Made by a program: the position numbers and the translations under genes. From Curtobacterium sp. MCBA15_009 (lineage in GTDB: Bacteria; Actinomycetota; Actinomycetes; Actinomycetales; Microbacteriaceae), in NCBI RefSeq assembly GCF_001864895.1, contig NZ_MJGO01000012.1, forward strand, positions 237,401-295,077: a stretch of 57,677 nucleotides of DNA, written 5' to 3'. This document shows positions 1 through 9,529 of this stretch, in pieces; position 1 is the first letter of the stretch; the number at the start of each line of letters is the position of its first letter. The notes under the pieces are model-generated. The model saw nothing but the letters and a program-made list of their open reading frames with translations. It had not been told where the DNA came from and searched no databases.

Positions 1-57
1 GGTGGCGGGGCGTTCGTCGTGGCGACTCGGCGTGACAGCGGCTCGACGGCCGACGAA

Positions 58-434
58 TGGTGGAGATGGGGGGAATCGAACCCCCGTCCATCGCTGCAAT
101 TCGACGTCTTCTACGGGCGTATCCGGATGATTCGTTCTGCTCGGCCCCGTCCTTTGCTACCGGCTTCTAGGACGACGGGCCCAGTCTCAGTGCAAGTCCC
201 GCACGGCCCTGAGGCGCAACCGTGCAGCAAGTCCTCTGGATGACGCCGGGATCAGGTTAGGGGACGGTCACCTGGCCGACGGACTTCATGTGCTGGGCTG
301 CTTACGCAGCGAGAGCGAAGTCAGTGCGCTTGGAATTGGCACTTGTTGTTTTCCACGGATCGTTCACGAGATGACCGTGGGTCCTCGGCCCGCTTCCCGT
401 CGGCACACAGGCAATGTCGAAACCGATCATCCCC
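58..434 (-). ncRNA. ssrA: tmRNA (transfer-messenger RNA)
   Basis: Rescues stalled ribosomes together with SmpB. On the minus strand the RNA begins GGGGATG and ends CATCTCCACCA; these halves pair as a 7-bp acceptor stem and the CCA is encoded. The TTCGACATTGCC element follows the 5' stem and a T-arm (GGTTCGA-type, with GAATCGAACCCCC on the plus strand) precedes the 3' end. An internal reading frame encodes a tag ending ALAA. Length 377 nt, usual for one-piece actinobacterial tmRNA. smpB lies just upstream in the same direction. Confidence 0.97.
302..340 (-). other. tmRNA proteolysis-tag reading frame
   Basis: Reading from the GCC resume codon gives ANSKRTDFALAA followed by TAA. The hydrophobic ALAA end is the usual ClpXP/SspB-type degradation signal. 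It follows GTGGAAAACAACAAGT within the tmRNA. Confidence 0.93.
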
Positions 435-530
435 ATACGGGCCGGACGTGCGAGCCGCTGTCACGCTGTTGAGTTACCGATGCCCCCGGAGGAGCAGTCC
501 CTCAGTCTAGCCGACCGAGGTGGTCCGACG

Positions 531-1007
531 CTACTCGCCGACGCGGTTCCGCGTGCGCATCGCCCGCTCGGCTTCGCGCTTGTCGGTCTTCTCGCGCAGG
601 GCCTGCCGCTTGTCGAACTCGCGCTTGCCCTTGGCGACCGCGATCTCGACCTTGACCCGGCCGTCGTGGAAGTAGATCTGCAGGGGCACGAGCGTGTAGC
701 CGCCCTGCGCCGTCTTGTGCGAGATCTTCACGATCTGCTGCTTGTGGAGCAGGAGCTTGCGCTTCCGTCGCGGCGAGTGGTTGTTCCACGTGCCCTCGGT
801 GTACTCCGGGATGTGCACGGCGTCGATCCACGCTTCGCCACCGTCGATGTAGGCATACCCGTCGACCAACGACGCCCGTCCCATGCGCAGGGACTTCACC
901 TCGGTGCCGGACAGGACCATGCCCGCTTCGTACGTGTCCTCGATGAGGTAGTCGTGTCGGGCGCGACGGTTCGTCGCGACGATCTTCTCCCCGCGTTCCT
1001 TCGCCAT
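531..1007 (-). CDS. smpB: SsrA-binding protein SmpB
   Basis: Small basic RNA-binding protein that delivers tmRNA to stalled ribosomes. The 158-residue product has the family hallmarks: an N-terminal NRRARHDY segment, GTEVKSLR near residue 35, the central beta-barrel, and a basic C-terminal tail rich in R/K ([19 protein letters not shown]) that inserts into the mRNA channel. The ATG at 1007 is chosen because AGGAG lies 7 nt upstream; the frame stays open further upstream but without a better site. It follows ftsX in the same direction and precedes ssrA, the standard actinobacterial order. Confidence 0.97.
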   Translation of the reverse strand: MAKERGEKIVATNRRARHDYLIEDTYEAGMVLSGTEVKSLRMGRASLVDGYAYIDGGEAWIDAVHIPEYTEGTWNNHSPRRKRKLLLHKQQIVKISHKTAQGGYTLVPLQIYFHDGRVKVEIAVAKGKREFDKRQALREKTDKREAERAMRTRNRVGE

Positions 1008-1150
1008 GACGGACTCCTCTCGATTCGGCCGCTGCACTGCGCAGCCCTACAGACTACCGAACACCGTCGGCCCCGTGCACCTTCCCGGCGCGCCGATGTC
1101 GGCAAGACGCCGCCGGTGTCGGCGAGGCATTGCCGCCGGCGGCGCAGACC

Positions 1151-2065
1151 TCAGACCTTCAGGTAGCGCCGGATCGCGATCGACGCCGACACCGCCGCGA
1201 GCAGCACCCCGATCACGATGACCGCAGGCACGACGATCGCCGCGTCCCCCATGCCGATGAAGGCCGTCCCGGTGAAGCGCTCCGCCAGGAAGTTCCGGAC
1301 GAAGAACCAGACCACCGCGGTGATCGCACCGCCGGCCAGGACCGCACCGATGGCGGCCGCGATGACCCCCTCGAGCACGAAGGGTGTCTGGATGAACCGG
1401 TTCGACGCGCCGACCAATCGCATGATGCCGAGCTCTCGCCGTCGACTGAACGCCGACAACCGGATCGTCGTCGCGATGAGCAGCACGGCGGCGACGAGCA
1501 TGAGTGCCGCGACGCCGATCGCCGTGTAGGACGCGGCGTTGAGCAGGTTGAAGATCGGCTGCAGGTAGCCGCGTTGGTCGACGACGCTCTGCACACCGGC
1601 GACCTTCGACAGGCTCTCGACGAGGACGTCCGCCTGCGACGGGTTCTTCAGGTTCACCCAGAAGGTCTCGTTGAGGTACTCGGGCTTGACGAACTCCGTC
1701 GCCGCGGAGTCCTTGAACTGCTGCTTGAACCGGGTGAACGCCTGGTCCTGGTCCTCGTAGTACGTCTTCTCGATGTACGGCTGCAGCGTCGACGACTCGA
1801 GCTGCGACTGGATCTGCTTCCGCTGGTCCTCGGTGGCCTTGGCCCCCGTGCAGTTGCCGGTCGTGTCGGTGTCGGTGCACAGGTACACCGCGACCTGCGC
1901 CCGGTCGTACCAGTAGCCCTTCATCTGGTTGATCTGCATCTGCAGCAGGATCGCGGTGCCCACGAACGTGAGCGAGATGAAGGTCACCAGGACGACGGAG
2001 ACCACCATCGAGGCGTTGCGGCGCAGGCCCGAGCCGACCTCGGACATGACGAGTCCGAGCCTCAT
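1151..2065 (-). CDS. ftsX: Cell-division ABC transporter permease FtsX
   Basis: Membrane partner of FtsE; the pair links septal peptidoglycan hydrolase activity to ATP hydrolysis at the divisome. 304 residues with the FtsX plan: a cytoplasmic N-terminus, one membrane segment near residues 17-43, an extracellular domain of about 130 residues containing two cysteines ([10 protein letters not shown]), then three C-terminal membrane segments with the permease motif [15 protein letters not shown]. Its ATG overlaps the ftsE stop by 4 bp, implying translational coupling. Confidence 0.96.
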   Translation of the reverse strand: MRLGLVMSEVGSGLRRNASMVVSVVLVTFISLTFVGTAILLQMQINQMKGYWYDRAQVAVYLCTDTDTTGNCTGAKATEDQRKQIQSQLESSTLQPYIEKTYYEDQDQAFTRFKQQFKDSAATEFVKPEYLNETFWVNLKNPSQADVLVESLSKVAGVQSVVDQRGYLQPIFNLLNAASYTAIGVAALMLVAAVLLIATTIRLSAFSRRRELGIMRLVGASNRFIQTPFVLEGVIAAAIGAVLAGGAITAVVWFFVRNFLAERFTGTAFIGMGDAAIVVPAVIVIGVLLAAVSASIAIRRYLKV

Positions 2066-2820
2066 CGGATGAGCCCCGGGATCGTCTGGATGCCGGTGGT
2101 GTTCGAGACACCGGCACCACGCTGGATCGGCACGGCCTGGGTCTGGTAGCCGCCGGACTGCTCGTCGCGCAGGACGGTGCCGTTCGAGAGCTCGATGACC
2201 CGGCGCTGCATCTGGTTGACGATGCTGGCGTCGTGCGTCGCCATGAGCACGGTGGTGCCTCCCTGGTTGATGCGTTCGAGGAGCGCCATGATGCCCGCCG
2301 ACGTGGTCGGGTCGAGGTTGCCGGTGGGCTCGTCGGCGAGGAGCACCGACGGCTTGTTCACGACGGCCCGCGCGATGGCGACGCGCTGCTGCTCACCACC
2401 GGAGAGCTCGTGCGGCATGCGCGTGGCCTTGCCGGCGAGCCCGACGAGCTTGAGGACGTCGGTGACGGCCTCGCTGATGAAGCCCTTGCTCTTGCCGATC
2501 ACCTGCAGCGAGAACGCGACGTTGTCGAAGACGTTCTTGTTCGGCAGCAGGCGGAAGTCCTGGAAGACGACGCCGAGGTTCCGCCGGAAGTACGGCACCT
2601 TGCGGGACGCGAGTGCGCCGAGCCGCTGCCCGAGCACGTGGATCTGCCCGCTCGTCGGCTTCTCCTCCTTGAGCACGAGGCGCAGGAAGCTGGACTTGCC
2701 GGACCCGGAGGCGCCGACGAGGAACACGAACTCGCCCTTGAGGATCTCGAGGGTGAGGTTGTCGAGTGCCGGACTCGGGTTGCCCGAGTAGACCTTGGTG
2801 ACCTGGTCGAATTTGATCAT
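2062..2820 (-). CDS. ftsE: Cell-division ABC transporter ATPase FtsE
   Basis: ATPase of the FtsEX complex. Walker A GASGSGKS at residues 36-43, ABC signature [14 protein letters not shown] and Walker [10 protein letters not shown] are all intact, as are the D-loop and the H-loop histidine (MATHDAS). At 252 residues it is about 25 longer than the usual FtsE, the extra being a low-complexity tail ([12 protein letters not shown]...) also seen in other Microbacteriaceae-type proteins as far as I know. It overlaps ftsX by 4 bp and lies 51 bp after prfB. Confidence 0.96.
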   Translation of the reverse strand: MIKFDQVTKVYSGNPSPALDNLTLEILKGEFVFLVGASGSGKSSFLRLVLKEEKPTSGQIHVLGQRLGALASRKVPYFRRNLGVVFQDFRLLPNKNVFDNVAFSLQVIGKSKGFISEAVTDVLKLVGLAGKATRMPHELSGGEQQRVAIARAVVNKPSVLLADEPTGNLDPTTSAGIMALLERINQGGTTVLMATHDASIVNQMQRRVIELSNGTVLRDEQSGGYQTQAVPIQRGAGVSNTTGIQTIPGLIR

Positions 2821-2829
2821 GACCGGATC

Positions 2830-2835
2830 AGGGTA
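2830..2835 (-). promoter_or_regulatory. Candidate -10 box of ftsE
   Basis: TACCCT on the minus strand, 9 nt before the ftsE ATG. The same hexamer sits 6 nt before glgX and xerC. No convincing -35 is visible. Inference: short-leader or leaderless transcription of ftsEX independent of prfB. Confidence 0.4.
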
Positions 2836-2871
2836 GGTCGCCCTGCCTGGAACACGAGCGAGGCGCGCGGC

Positions 2872-3981
2872 TCAGGAGCCGTCGGATTGCTTCCGCCACC
2901 GGATGCCGGCGTTGATGAACCCGTCCAGGTCGCCGTCGAACACGGCTGAGGGGTTGTTCACCTCGTGCTCGCTCCGCAGGTCCTTCACCATCTGGTACGG
3001 CGCGAGGACGTAGGAGCGGATCTGGTCGCCCCAGCTCGCCGTGATGTTGCCGGCGAGCTCCTTCTTCTTCGCGTTCTCCTCTTCCTTCTTCAGCAGGAGC
3101 AGGCGCGACTGCAGCACGCGCATGGCGGCCGCACGGTTCTGGATCTGCGACTTCTCGTTCTGCATCGAGACGACGGTGCCGGTCGGGATGTGCGTCAGGC
3201 GCACCGCGGAGTCGGTCGTGTTGACGGACTGCCCACCGGGGCCCGACGAGCGGAACACGTCGACGCGGATGTCGTTCTCGGGGATGTCGATGACGGCGGT
3301 CTCCGGCATGAGCGGGATGACCTCGACCGCGGCGAACGAGGTCTGGCGCTTGCCCGCGGCGCCGAACGGCGACATGCGGACGAGTCGGTGCGTGCCGGCC
3401 TCGATCGACAGGGTGCCGAAGGCGTGCGGAGCGTCCACCTCGAAGGTGGCCGACTTGATGCCGGCCTCTTCCGCGTAGGAGGTCTCCATCACGGTCGTCT
3501 TGTAGCCGTGCTGTTCGGCGTAGCGCAGGTACATGCGCATGAGCATGTCCGCGAAGTCCGCGGCGTCGACGCCGCCGGCGCCGGCGCGGATCGTGATGAC
3601 GGCCGGGCGATCGTCGTACTCGCCGTCGAGCAGGGTCTGCACCTCGAGGTCGCCCATGGTCTTCTGGATCGCCTTGAGCTCGGCGGCCGCCTCGTCCGCG
3701 GCCTCCTGGTCCTCGGCCTCGTTCGCCATCTCGACGAGCACCTCGAGGTCGTCGATGCGTGCCTCGGTGTCGGTGATCTTCTTCAGCTCGGCCTGCCGGT
3801 GCGAGAGCGCGCTCGTCACCTGCTGCGCGTGCTCGACGTCGTCCCAGAGGTCCTGGGCCCCGGCCTGCTCGCTGAGTTCGGCGATCTCGCGCTGCAGGCG
3901 GTCGACGTCGACCACCGAGCGGATGTTGCCGAACGTCACGCGGAGGGCGGAGAGCTGCTCGGAGAAGTCCAGTTCGACCAT
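2872..3981 (-). CDS. prfB: Peptide chain release factor 2
   Basis: Class I release factor recognising UGA and UAA. The catalytic GGQ is present ([14 protein letters not shown]), and the N-terminal helical domain and the central domain ([18 protein letters not shown]) match RF2. The start MVELDFSEQ at 3981 fits the family; an ATG two codons upstream (3987) is also possible. The whole coding frame is continuous, so the in-frame UGA autoregulatory frameshift found in Escherichia coli prfB is absent. Heads the prfB-ftsE-ftsX-smpB-ssrA cluster. 369 residues. Confidence 0.96.
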   Translation of the reverse strand: MVELDFSEQLSALRVTFGNIRSVVDVDRLQREIAELSEQAGAQDLWDDVEHAQQVTSALSHRQAELKKITDTEARIDDLEVLVEMANEAEDQEAADEAAAELKAIQKTMGDLEVQTLLDGEYDDRPAVITIRAGAGGVDAADFADMLMRMYLRYAEQHGYKTTVMETSYAEEAGIKSATFEVDAPHAFGTLSIEAGTHRLVRMSPFGAAGKRQTSFAAVEVIPLMPETAVIDIPENDIRVDVFRSSGPGGQSVNTTDSAVRLTHIPTGTVVSMQNEKSQIQNRAAAMRVLQSRLLLLKKEEENAKKKELAGNITASWGDQIRSYVLAPYQMVKDLRSEHEVNNPSAVFDGDLDGFINAGIRWRKQSDGS

Positions 3982-3989
3982 GGTCATCG

Positions 3990-3995
3990 ATCCTA
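3990..3995 (-). promoter_or_regulatory. Candidate -10 box of prfB
   Basis: TAGGAT on the minus strand, 8 nt before the ATG at 3981, a distance that would place the transcription start at or next to the start codon (leaderless pattern common in actinobacteria). The same bases could act as a weak Shine-Dalgarno for the alternative ATG at 3987. Confidence 0.35.
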
Positions 3996-4156
3996 CCGGC
4001 GCTACCGGCGGGTTCGCGTCGCGCCAGCGACGCGCCGGTCGCGCCGAGCGACGGCCGAGCCGGCGGACCGGTCGGGAGGCCCGGTGCGGCTCCGGCACGC
4101 CGGTCGCGGTCCGCGCCGTGGTGCGTCCGCCCCACGCCCGCACCGAGCGGTGCGGG

Positions 4157-4615
4157 TCACGACTGCGGTCCGGTCGGCCGACGTCGGTGGCGGGCCCGGG
4201 CGACCAGCACGAGCGCGGCGCCCGCGGCCGCACTCGCGAGCAGGAGGCCGGCACCGAGTGCCGCCGTCCCGGACCACCCGCCGAAGATCGCGTGGACGAG
4301 CAGGCCGGCCCCGACCGCGAACGCCGTCAGCAGCGCGGTGTACAGCGGCTCACGCCACGGCGGACCGACGAGGGACCGTCGGTCCAGTGAGAGCCCCCGG
4401 TCGGCTCGGTCCCGCGCGGCTCGCTGTCGGTCCTGGATCGCGAGCCCGGTCGCGGGACCCCAGAAGGCCACGAACGCCGTGCTGCCCTCCTGCTCCAGCA
4501 CCACCAGCGCGGCGAACGTCGCCACCGCCCCGCCGAGGTACCACCACGGGAACACCCGTCGGAGCGGGACCGCCCACCGGCCGTCCCGCCCGGCACCGCT
4601 GTCCGAGGTCGCCAT
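4157..4615 (-). CDS. Small multi-pass membrane protein, unknown function
   Basis: 152 residues. After a short polar N-terminus come hydrophobic segments near residues 20-38, 88-107 and 110-133, separated by an arginine-rich loop ([20 protein letters not shown]), with a basic end. No family recognised. The ATG at 4615 is preceded by GAGAG; an in-frame ATG at 4630 has no ribosome-binding site. Stands alone between prfB and the aldo/keto reductase, both also on the minus strand. Confidence 0.72.
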   Translation of the reverse strand: MATSDSGAGRDGRWAVPLRRVFPWWYLGGAVATFAALVVLEQEGSTAFVAFWGPATGLAIQDRQRAARDRADRGLSLDRRSLVGPPWREPLYTALLTAFAVGAGLLVHAIFGGWSGTAALGAGLLLASAAAGAALVLVARARHRRRPTGPQS

Positions 4616-4670
4616 CACGCTCTCGACCATACGCACCGGTCCGTGCCGGGGTCGTCGACGGCGACTCGCG

Positions 4671-5543
4671 TCACCCACCGATGCCGTCGAGCTCGGCGAG
4701 GACCTCGGCGGACAGGGACAGACCGGCACCGGCGATGTTCTCGCGGAGGTGCGCCACCGACGACGTCCCCGGGATGAGCAGGATGTTCGGTGCCCGGTGC
4801 AGCAGCCAGGCCAGCGCGACCGACATCGGTGACGCACCGAGTCGGCGGGCGACCGCGGCGAGCGCGTCGGACTGCAACGGGGTGAACCCGCCGAGGGGGA
4901 AGAACGGGATGTACGCGACGCCGTCGTCGGCCAGCTGGTCGATGAGCTCGTCGTCCGTCCGGTGCGCGAGGTTGTACATGTTCTGCACCGACACGACGGG
5001 AGCGATGGACCGCGCCTGGGCCACCTGGTCGGCGGTCGCGTTGCTGACGCCGAGGTGCCGGACGACCCCCTGCTGCTGCAGGTCGACCAGGGTCTCGAAC
5101 GCCGCATCGATGCGACCGGGCACCGGTCCGTCGGCGTCGCCGAGGCGCAGGTGCACGAGGTCGAGGACGTCGACGCCGAGCGTCTCGAGGTTGTCGTCGA
5201 CCTGAGCCCGGAGCTCGTCGGGTTCGCGGGCGGCCGGCCACCCGCCCTGTGCGTCCCGGCGCCCACCCGCCTTCGTGGCGATGAACAGGTCCGAGGCGGA
5301 GGGTGCCAGGGCCTCCCGGATGAGCTCGTTCACCACGCGCGGCCCGTACGTCTCGGCGGTGTCGATGTGCGTGATCCCGCTCGCGACGGCCTCACGCAGG
5401 ACGGCCACCGCCGCGTCGTGGTCTGCGGGCGGACCCACGACCCACGGTCCGGCGAGTTGCATGGCGCCGTAGCCGAACCGTGGGACGGTGCGGTACCCGA
5501 TCGTCCAGGTGCCGCCGGGCAGTGCGTGGTCGGTGCTGGTCAT
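4671..5543 (-). CDS. Aldo/keto reductase
   Basis: NAD(P)H-dependent oxidoreductase of the AKR superfamily, cytosolic. The catalytic tetrad is visible: Asp and Tyr in GITHIDTAETYGP, Lys in FIATKAG, and His in DLVHLRL. The C-terminal cofactor-binding part (LLIPGTSSVAHLRENI) is typical. Start MTSTDHALPGG at 5543 has AGGAG 7 nt upstream. 290 residues. Divergent from an HxlR-type regulator with a palindrome in between, suggesting that the regulator controls this gene in response to a reactive carbonyl or other electrophile (inference). Confidence 0.9.
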   Translation of the reverse strand: MTSTDHALPGGTWTIGYRTVPRFGYGAMQLAGPWVVGPPADHDAAVAVLREAVASGITHIDTAETYGPRVVNELIREALAPSASDLFIATKAGGRRDAQGGWPAAREPDELRAQVDDNLETLGVDVLDLVHLRLGDADGPVPGRIDAAFETLVDLQQQGVVRHLGVSNATADQVAQARSIAPVVSVQNMYNLAHRTDDELIDQLADDGVAYIPFFPLGGFTPLQSDALAAVARRLGASPMSVALAWLLHRAPNILLIPGTSSVAHLRENIAGAGLSLSAEVLAELDGIGG

Positions 5544-5581
5544 CGTCGGGTCTCCTGGTGCTTGTCGGAAGGTGTCCACGT

Positions 5582-5599
5582 GCTCCACCCTGGTGGAGC
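5582..5599. promoter_or_regulatory. Palindromic operator candidate in the AKR/HxlR divergent promoter
   Basis: Perfect 8-bp inverted repeat with a 2-bp centre, GCTCCACC-CT-GGTGGAGC, in the 111-bp space between the divergent aldo/keto reductase and regulator genes. Size and position fit a dimeric winged-helix repressor site. Confidence 0.55.
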
Positions 5600-5654
5600 T
5601 GCTTCCCGACGGGAAGGAGTTACCCAGAAGTGCGTAGATGACGAGAAGGTGACC

Positions 5655-6077
5655 GTGGCGACGACGACGGCAGCGGAGAAGAAGGCCGCGGCGAAGACGC
5701 AGTACAACGCGTTCCTGGCCGCGTGCCCGAGCCAGCAGCTCCTCGCGCGGGTGTCCGGCAAGTGGGTGACCCTGGTCCTGTCCGCCCTGGGCAGCGGGCC
5801 GGACTGCGACGGCGACCCTCGACCGATGCGGTACTCAGAACTGGCGCGGGTGCTCGCCGGCGTGAGTCCGAAGATGCTGTCACAGACGCTGCGGTCGCTC
5901 GAGCGGGACGGACTGGTCGACCGGACCGCGACCGCGACGGTCCCGGTGACGGTCACCTACGAGCTGACCGCCCTCGGGCTCTCGCTGCACCGGACGGTCC
6001 GGCAGCTGAAGCTGTGGTCCGAGGCGAACCGTGACGACGTCGCGGCCGCTCAGGAGCGGTTCGACGCCGCCCGGTAG
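5655..6077 (+). CDS. HxlR-family winged-helix transcriptional regulator
   Basis: 140 residues. The family signature is a cysteine near the N-terminus followed by the first helix (CPSQQLLARVSGKWVTLVLSAL), then RYSELARVLAGVSPKMLSQTLRSLERDGLV as recognition helix and wing, and a beta wing with VTYELTALG. The GTG at 5655 is preferred because AGAAGG lies 5 nt upstream; a GTG at 5649 is possible. HxlR proteins are often redox or electrophile sensors acting through this cysteine. Divergent from the aldo/keto reductase it probably controls. Confidence 0.88.
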   Translation: MATTTAAEKKAAAKTQYNAFLAACPSQQLLARVSGKWVTLVLSALGSGPDCDGDPRPMRYSELARVLAGVSPKMLSQTLRSLERDGLVDRTATATVPVTVTYELTALGLSLHRTVRQLKLWSEANRDDVAAAQERFDAAR

Positions 6078-6099
6078 CCGGTCCCCGCACGGCCGGAAC

Positions 6100-7269
6100 C
6101 TACGACCAGCGCCCGAGCAACGGCTCCCGCGACGCCATGCCCGCGGCACCAGCCCGCGCGACGGCGTCCGGCAGGGCGGCCAGGAACGCGTCCACGTCGG
6201 CCTCCGTCGACGTGTGTCCGAGGGTGATCCGGAGCGCCCCACGGGCGTCCTGCTCGGTCAGCCCCATGGCGAGCAGCACGTGCGACGCCTCGGGCACGCC
6301 CGCCTGGCAGGCCGACCCCGTGGAGACCGCGATGCCGGCGGCGTCGAGCAGGAACAGGAGCGAGTCCCCCTCGCAGCCGGGGAACGTGAAGTGCGCGTTG
6401 CCCGGCAACCGGTCGACCGGGTCGCCCATGAGCACGGCCGAGGGCACCGCCGCGAGCACGCCGGCGACCAGGCGGTCGCGCAGCGCCTGCACCGAGGCGT
6501 GTGGCGTCGACGCCGCCACGCCGAACGCCGCGGCCGCGGGGGCGTCCTGCGTGCCGCTCCGGACCTGGCGCTGCTGCCCGCCGCCGTGGATGAGCGGTTC
6601 GACCGTGGCCTTCCGTCCGAGCACGAGTGCGCCGATGCCCACCGGGCCGCCGATCTTGTGCGCGGACACGCTGAGCGCGTCGAGGCCGGAGGCAGCGAAC
6701 GACACCGGCACCTGCCCGTAGGCGGCCACCGCGTCGCTGTGCACGGGCACGCCGGCGGCGTGCGCGAGTTCGACGATCCGCGACACCGGCTGGATGGTGC
6801 CCACCTCGTTGTTCGCCCACAGGAACGTGACCAGGGCGACGTCCGAGGCATCGGTGAGTCGTGCCTCCAGTCCGGCCAGGTCGACGCGACCCTGCGCGTC
6901 CAGCGGGACCACGTCGACGACCGCGCCCTCGTGCGTCTCCAGCCAGGTCAGGGTGTCGACGGTGGCGTGGTGCTCGCCGCCCGGCACGACGATGCGGGGT
7001 CGCCGGCGGTCGCGCTGGCGTGCCCAGAACAGGCCCTTCACGGCGAGGTTGATGCTCTCGGTCCCGCCGGAGGTGAAGACGACCTCGACGGGGTCGGCGT
7101 CGAGCGAGCGCGCGACGGCGGCGCGGCCGTCCTCGAGCAGCATCTTGGCGCGCTGGCCGGCGCTGTGGATCGAGGACGGGTTGCCGACGGTGCCGAGCGC
7201 GTCGGTGAACGCGGCGAGCGCCGCGGGCAGCATCGGCGTCGTCGCGGCGTGGTCGAGGTAGACGGACAC
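6100..7269 (-). CDS. Cysteine desulfurase (class V aminotransferase, NifS/IscS type)
   Basis: PLP enzyme that removes sulfur from cysteine for Fe-S clusters and thiolation. YLDHAATTP at the N-terminus, PGGEHHATVD, the PLP lysine in SVSAHKIGGP, and the active-site cysteine in VSTGSACQAGVP are all present. 389 residues. The GTG at 7269 is chosen over one at 7275 because AAGGAG is 5 nt upstream of 7269. In related genomes this gene usually precedes mnmA (tRNA 2-thiouridylase); here no mnmA is nearby, so the partner is not shown. Confidence 0.93.
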   Translation of the reverse strand: MSVYLDHAATTPMLPAALAAFTDALGTVGNPSSIHSAGQRAKMLLEDGRAAVARSLDADPVEVVFTSGGTESINLAVKGLFWARQRDRRRPRIVVPGGEHHATVDTLTWLETHEGAVVDVVPLDAQGRVDLAGLEARLTDASDVALVTFLWANNEVGTIQPVSRIVELAHAAGVPVHSDAVAAYGQVPVSFAASGLDALSVSAHKIGGPVGIGALVLGRKATVEPLIHGGGQQRQVRSGTQDAPAAAAFGVAASTPHASVQALRDRLVAGVLAAVPSAVLMGDPVDRLPGNAHFTFPGCEGDSLLFLLDAAGIAVSTGSACQAGVPEASHVLLAMGLTEQDARGALRITLGHTSTEADVDAFLAALPDAVARAGAAGMASREPLLGRWS

Positions 7270-7316
7270 GAGCACTCCTTGGGATGAGCGATGTCCAGGA
7301 TACGCGCCGGTCCTCG

Positions 7317-7322
7317 TACCCT
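7317..7322 (+). promoter_or_regulatory. Candidate -10 box of glgX (leaderless)
   Basis: TACCCT followed by 6 nt and the GTG start of glgX, with no Shine-Dalgarno. Identical hexamer and spacing occur before xerC. Confidence 0.5.
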
Positions 7323-7328
7323 GGTCGC

Positions 7329-9404
7329 GTGCACCAGACAGCGACCGACCACACGCCGGGGTTCTCCCTCCGGGGTTCCGTGCCGCGGTTCTCCCTGCGC
7401 TCCGCGACCGCGACGAGCGTCGTGCTCGTCGTGGCGGCAGCGTCCGACGGCAGCGTGACCCGCCACCCGCTCGACCGCGCGGCTGGGACCGACGTGTGGG
7501 CCGGCGAGGTCCCCGGCGTCGCTCCGGGCGACCGCTACCACCTGCTCGTCGACGGACCGGTCGGGCCGCGGCACGGGTTCGACCCGACGCGTCCCCTGCT
7601 CGACCCGTACGCCCGAGGGATCCTGCCGACGGGGAACGACGAGGCGGACGGTCCCCGGTGGACGAGCGTCGTCGTCGACGACGCCTTCGACTGGGGCGGC
7701 GTCGTGAAGCCGCGGGTCCCGCTCGACCGCGCCGTCGTCTACGAGGCGAACGTCCGCACGCTGACGGCCGCGAACCCGCACCTGCCGGACCACCTGCGCG
7801 GCACGTACGCGGGGGTCGCCCACGAGAGCACCATCGCGCACCTGCACCGCATCGGGGTCACGACGCTCGAGCTGCTGCCGGTGCAGGCGTTCGACACCGA
7901 GCGGTGGCTCCGCGACGGCGGCCGCGAGAACGCCTGGGGCTACAACACGCTCGGGTTCTTCGCCCCGCACGCCGCGCACGCCTCGGCGCCCGCGCAGCAG
8001 GAGGGCGCCGACGCCGTCCTGCGCGAGTTCAAGGGCATGGTCCGGCTGCTGCACGAGGCCGGCATCCAGGTGGTGCTCGACGTCGTCTACAACCACACGG
8101 CAGAAGAGGGCCTCGGCGGTCCGACGACCAGCCTGCGCGGCATCGACGGCGCGAACCGCTACCGCTGGGCTGCTTCCGCGCCGCCCTACCGGGACGGGTA
8201 CTACGACACCACCGGGTGCGGGAACACGCTCGACACCTCGGTCGAGGCGACGGCAGACCTCATCCTCGACAGCCTGGTCTACTGGGCGCGCGAGGTGCAG
8301 GTCGACGGGTTCCGCTTCGACCTGATGGCCGCACTGGCCCGCGACGGCGAGCACCGGTTCGACCCGTCGCACCCGCTGCTCGAGCGGATCCGGAACCACG
8401 CCGACCTGCAGGACACCCTGGTGATCGCCGAGCCGTGGGACGTCGGTCCGGACGGCTGGAAGACCGGGGCCTTCGGCGCGGCCGGCGACCACACGAGCGA
8501 GTGGAACGACGGGTTCCGCAACACGGTCCGGCAGTTCTGGCTCACCGACATCGCGGAGGAGCGCCGCACCGGTCTGCCGCAGACCGGCATCGGTGGGCTG
8601 GCCGAGGCGCTGACCGGGTCGCGCAGCACCTTCGGTGCCGACCGCGGCCCCCTGGCGAGCGTGAACTTCGTCACCGCCCACGACGGCTTCACCCTGCTCG
8701 ACCTGGTGTCGTACGACGGCAAGCACAACGAGGCCAACGGCGAGGACAACCGCGACGGTTCGAACGACAACCGCTCGTTCAACCACGGCATCGAGGGCGA
8801 CACCGCCGACCGCGGGGTCCGGGCCGCGCGGGGCCGGTCGATGCGCAACCTCGCGGCGACGCTCATGCTCTCGGCCGGGGTGCCGATGCTCACCGCGGGC
8901 GACGAGCGGAGCCGGACCCAACACGGGAACAACAACGCCTACGTGGTGTCGGACGACCTCACCCCGGTCGACTGGTCGGACGACGAGGACGCCGAGACCA
9001 TGACCGAGGCCGTCGCCGCCCTGGCCCGACTGCGGCAGGCGCACCCGGCGCTCCGCCCCACCCGCTTCGGCGTCGAGGGGCAGGAGACGCCCGGTGCCTC
9101 GCGGATGTCCTGGTACGGGCCGGACGGGCACCCGATGACCGTGGAGGGCTGGGACCAGCCGGTGCACCGCGCCCTGCAGTACTTCGTCGAGTCGACGCCC
9201 GAGCACGAGCCCTCCGACCAGGTGCTCGTCGTCGTGCACGGCAGCGGCCGGACCCGCGACATGACCCTGCCGGTGCGCGAGGACGTCCTCGGGTACCGCC
9301 TGGCGTGGTCGAGCGAGAAGCACCGCGACCACGAGCGGCTCCGTCCCGCCGGCCAGGTCTTCACGGCGTACGGCCCGGGCATCCACCTGTTCGAGGTGGC
9401 GTAG
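7329..9404 (+). CDS. glgX: Glycogen debranching enzyme GlgX / isoamylase (GH13)
   Basis: Hydrolyses alpha-1,6 branches of glycogen. N-terminal CBM48-like beta domain (residues about 1-120), then the GH13 barrel with region I VLDVVYNHTAE, the nucleophile Asp in DGFRFDLM, acid/base Glu in VIAEPWD and the transition-state Asp in VTAHDGF. 691 residues. The GTG at 7329 is chosen: a TACCCT -10 box lies 6 nt before it, and the longer reading frame upstream lacks the family sequence. First of the glgX-glgE-glgB group, divergent from the cysteine desulfurase. Confidence 0.94.
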   Translation: MHQTATDHTPGFSLRGSVPRFSLRSATATSVVLVVAAASDGSVTRHPLDRAAGTDVWAGEVPGVAPGDRYHLLVDGPVGPRHGFDPTRPLLDPYARGILPTGNDEADGPRWTSVVVDDAFDWGGVVKPRVPLDRAVVYEANVRTLTAANPHLPDHLRGTYAGVAHESTIAHLHRIGVTTLELLPVQAFDTERWLRDGGRENAWGYNTLGFFAPHAAHASAPAQQEGADAVLREFKGMVRLLHEAGIQVVLDVVYNHTAEEGLGGPTTSLRGIDGANRYRWAASAPPYRDGYYDTTGCGNTLDTSVEATADLILDSLVYWAREVQVDGFRFDLMAALARDGEHRFDPSHPLLERIRNHADLQDTLVIAEPWDVGPDGWKTGAFGAAGDHTSEWNDGFRNTVRQFWLTDIAEERRTGLPQTGIGGLAEALTGSRSTFGADRGPLASVNFVTAHDGFTLLDLVSYDGKHNEANGEDNRDGSNDNRSFNHGIEGDTADRGVRAARGRSMRNLAATLMLSAGVPMLTAGDERSRTQHGNNNAYVVSDDLTPVDWSDDEDAETMTEAVAALARLRQAHPALRPTRFGVEGQETPGASRMSWYGPDGHPMTVEGWDQPVHRALQYFVESTPEHEPSDQVLVVVHGSGRTRDMTLPVREDVLGYRLAWSSEKHRDHERLRPAGQVFTAYGPGIHLFEVA

Positions 9405-9529
9405 GCGCGAGGGCCGCGGCCCCGGGAGTGGCGCCAGTCGGCGGGGCGGCGCGCTCCTCCTGCGCGTCGCGCGCCGGAGAGCCGGCGTGCGACGACCACA
9501 GCGGGGCGCGGTCCGGGGCCCGGCCGACG

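Noticed and set aside
19..243. 74-codon frame at the left end
   Set aside because: Lies over the tmRNA on the opposite strand and has no family sequence.
2872..3981. Programmed frameshift in prfB
   Set aside because: The frame is open from MVELDFSEQ to the stop with no early in-frame UGA, so the autoregulatory frameshift is absent.
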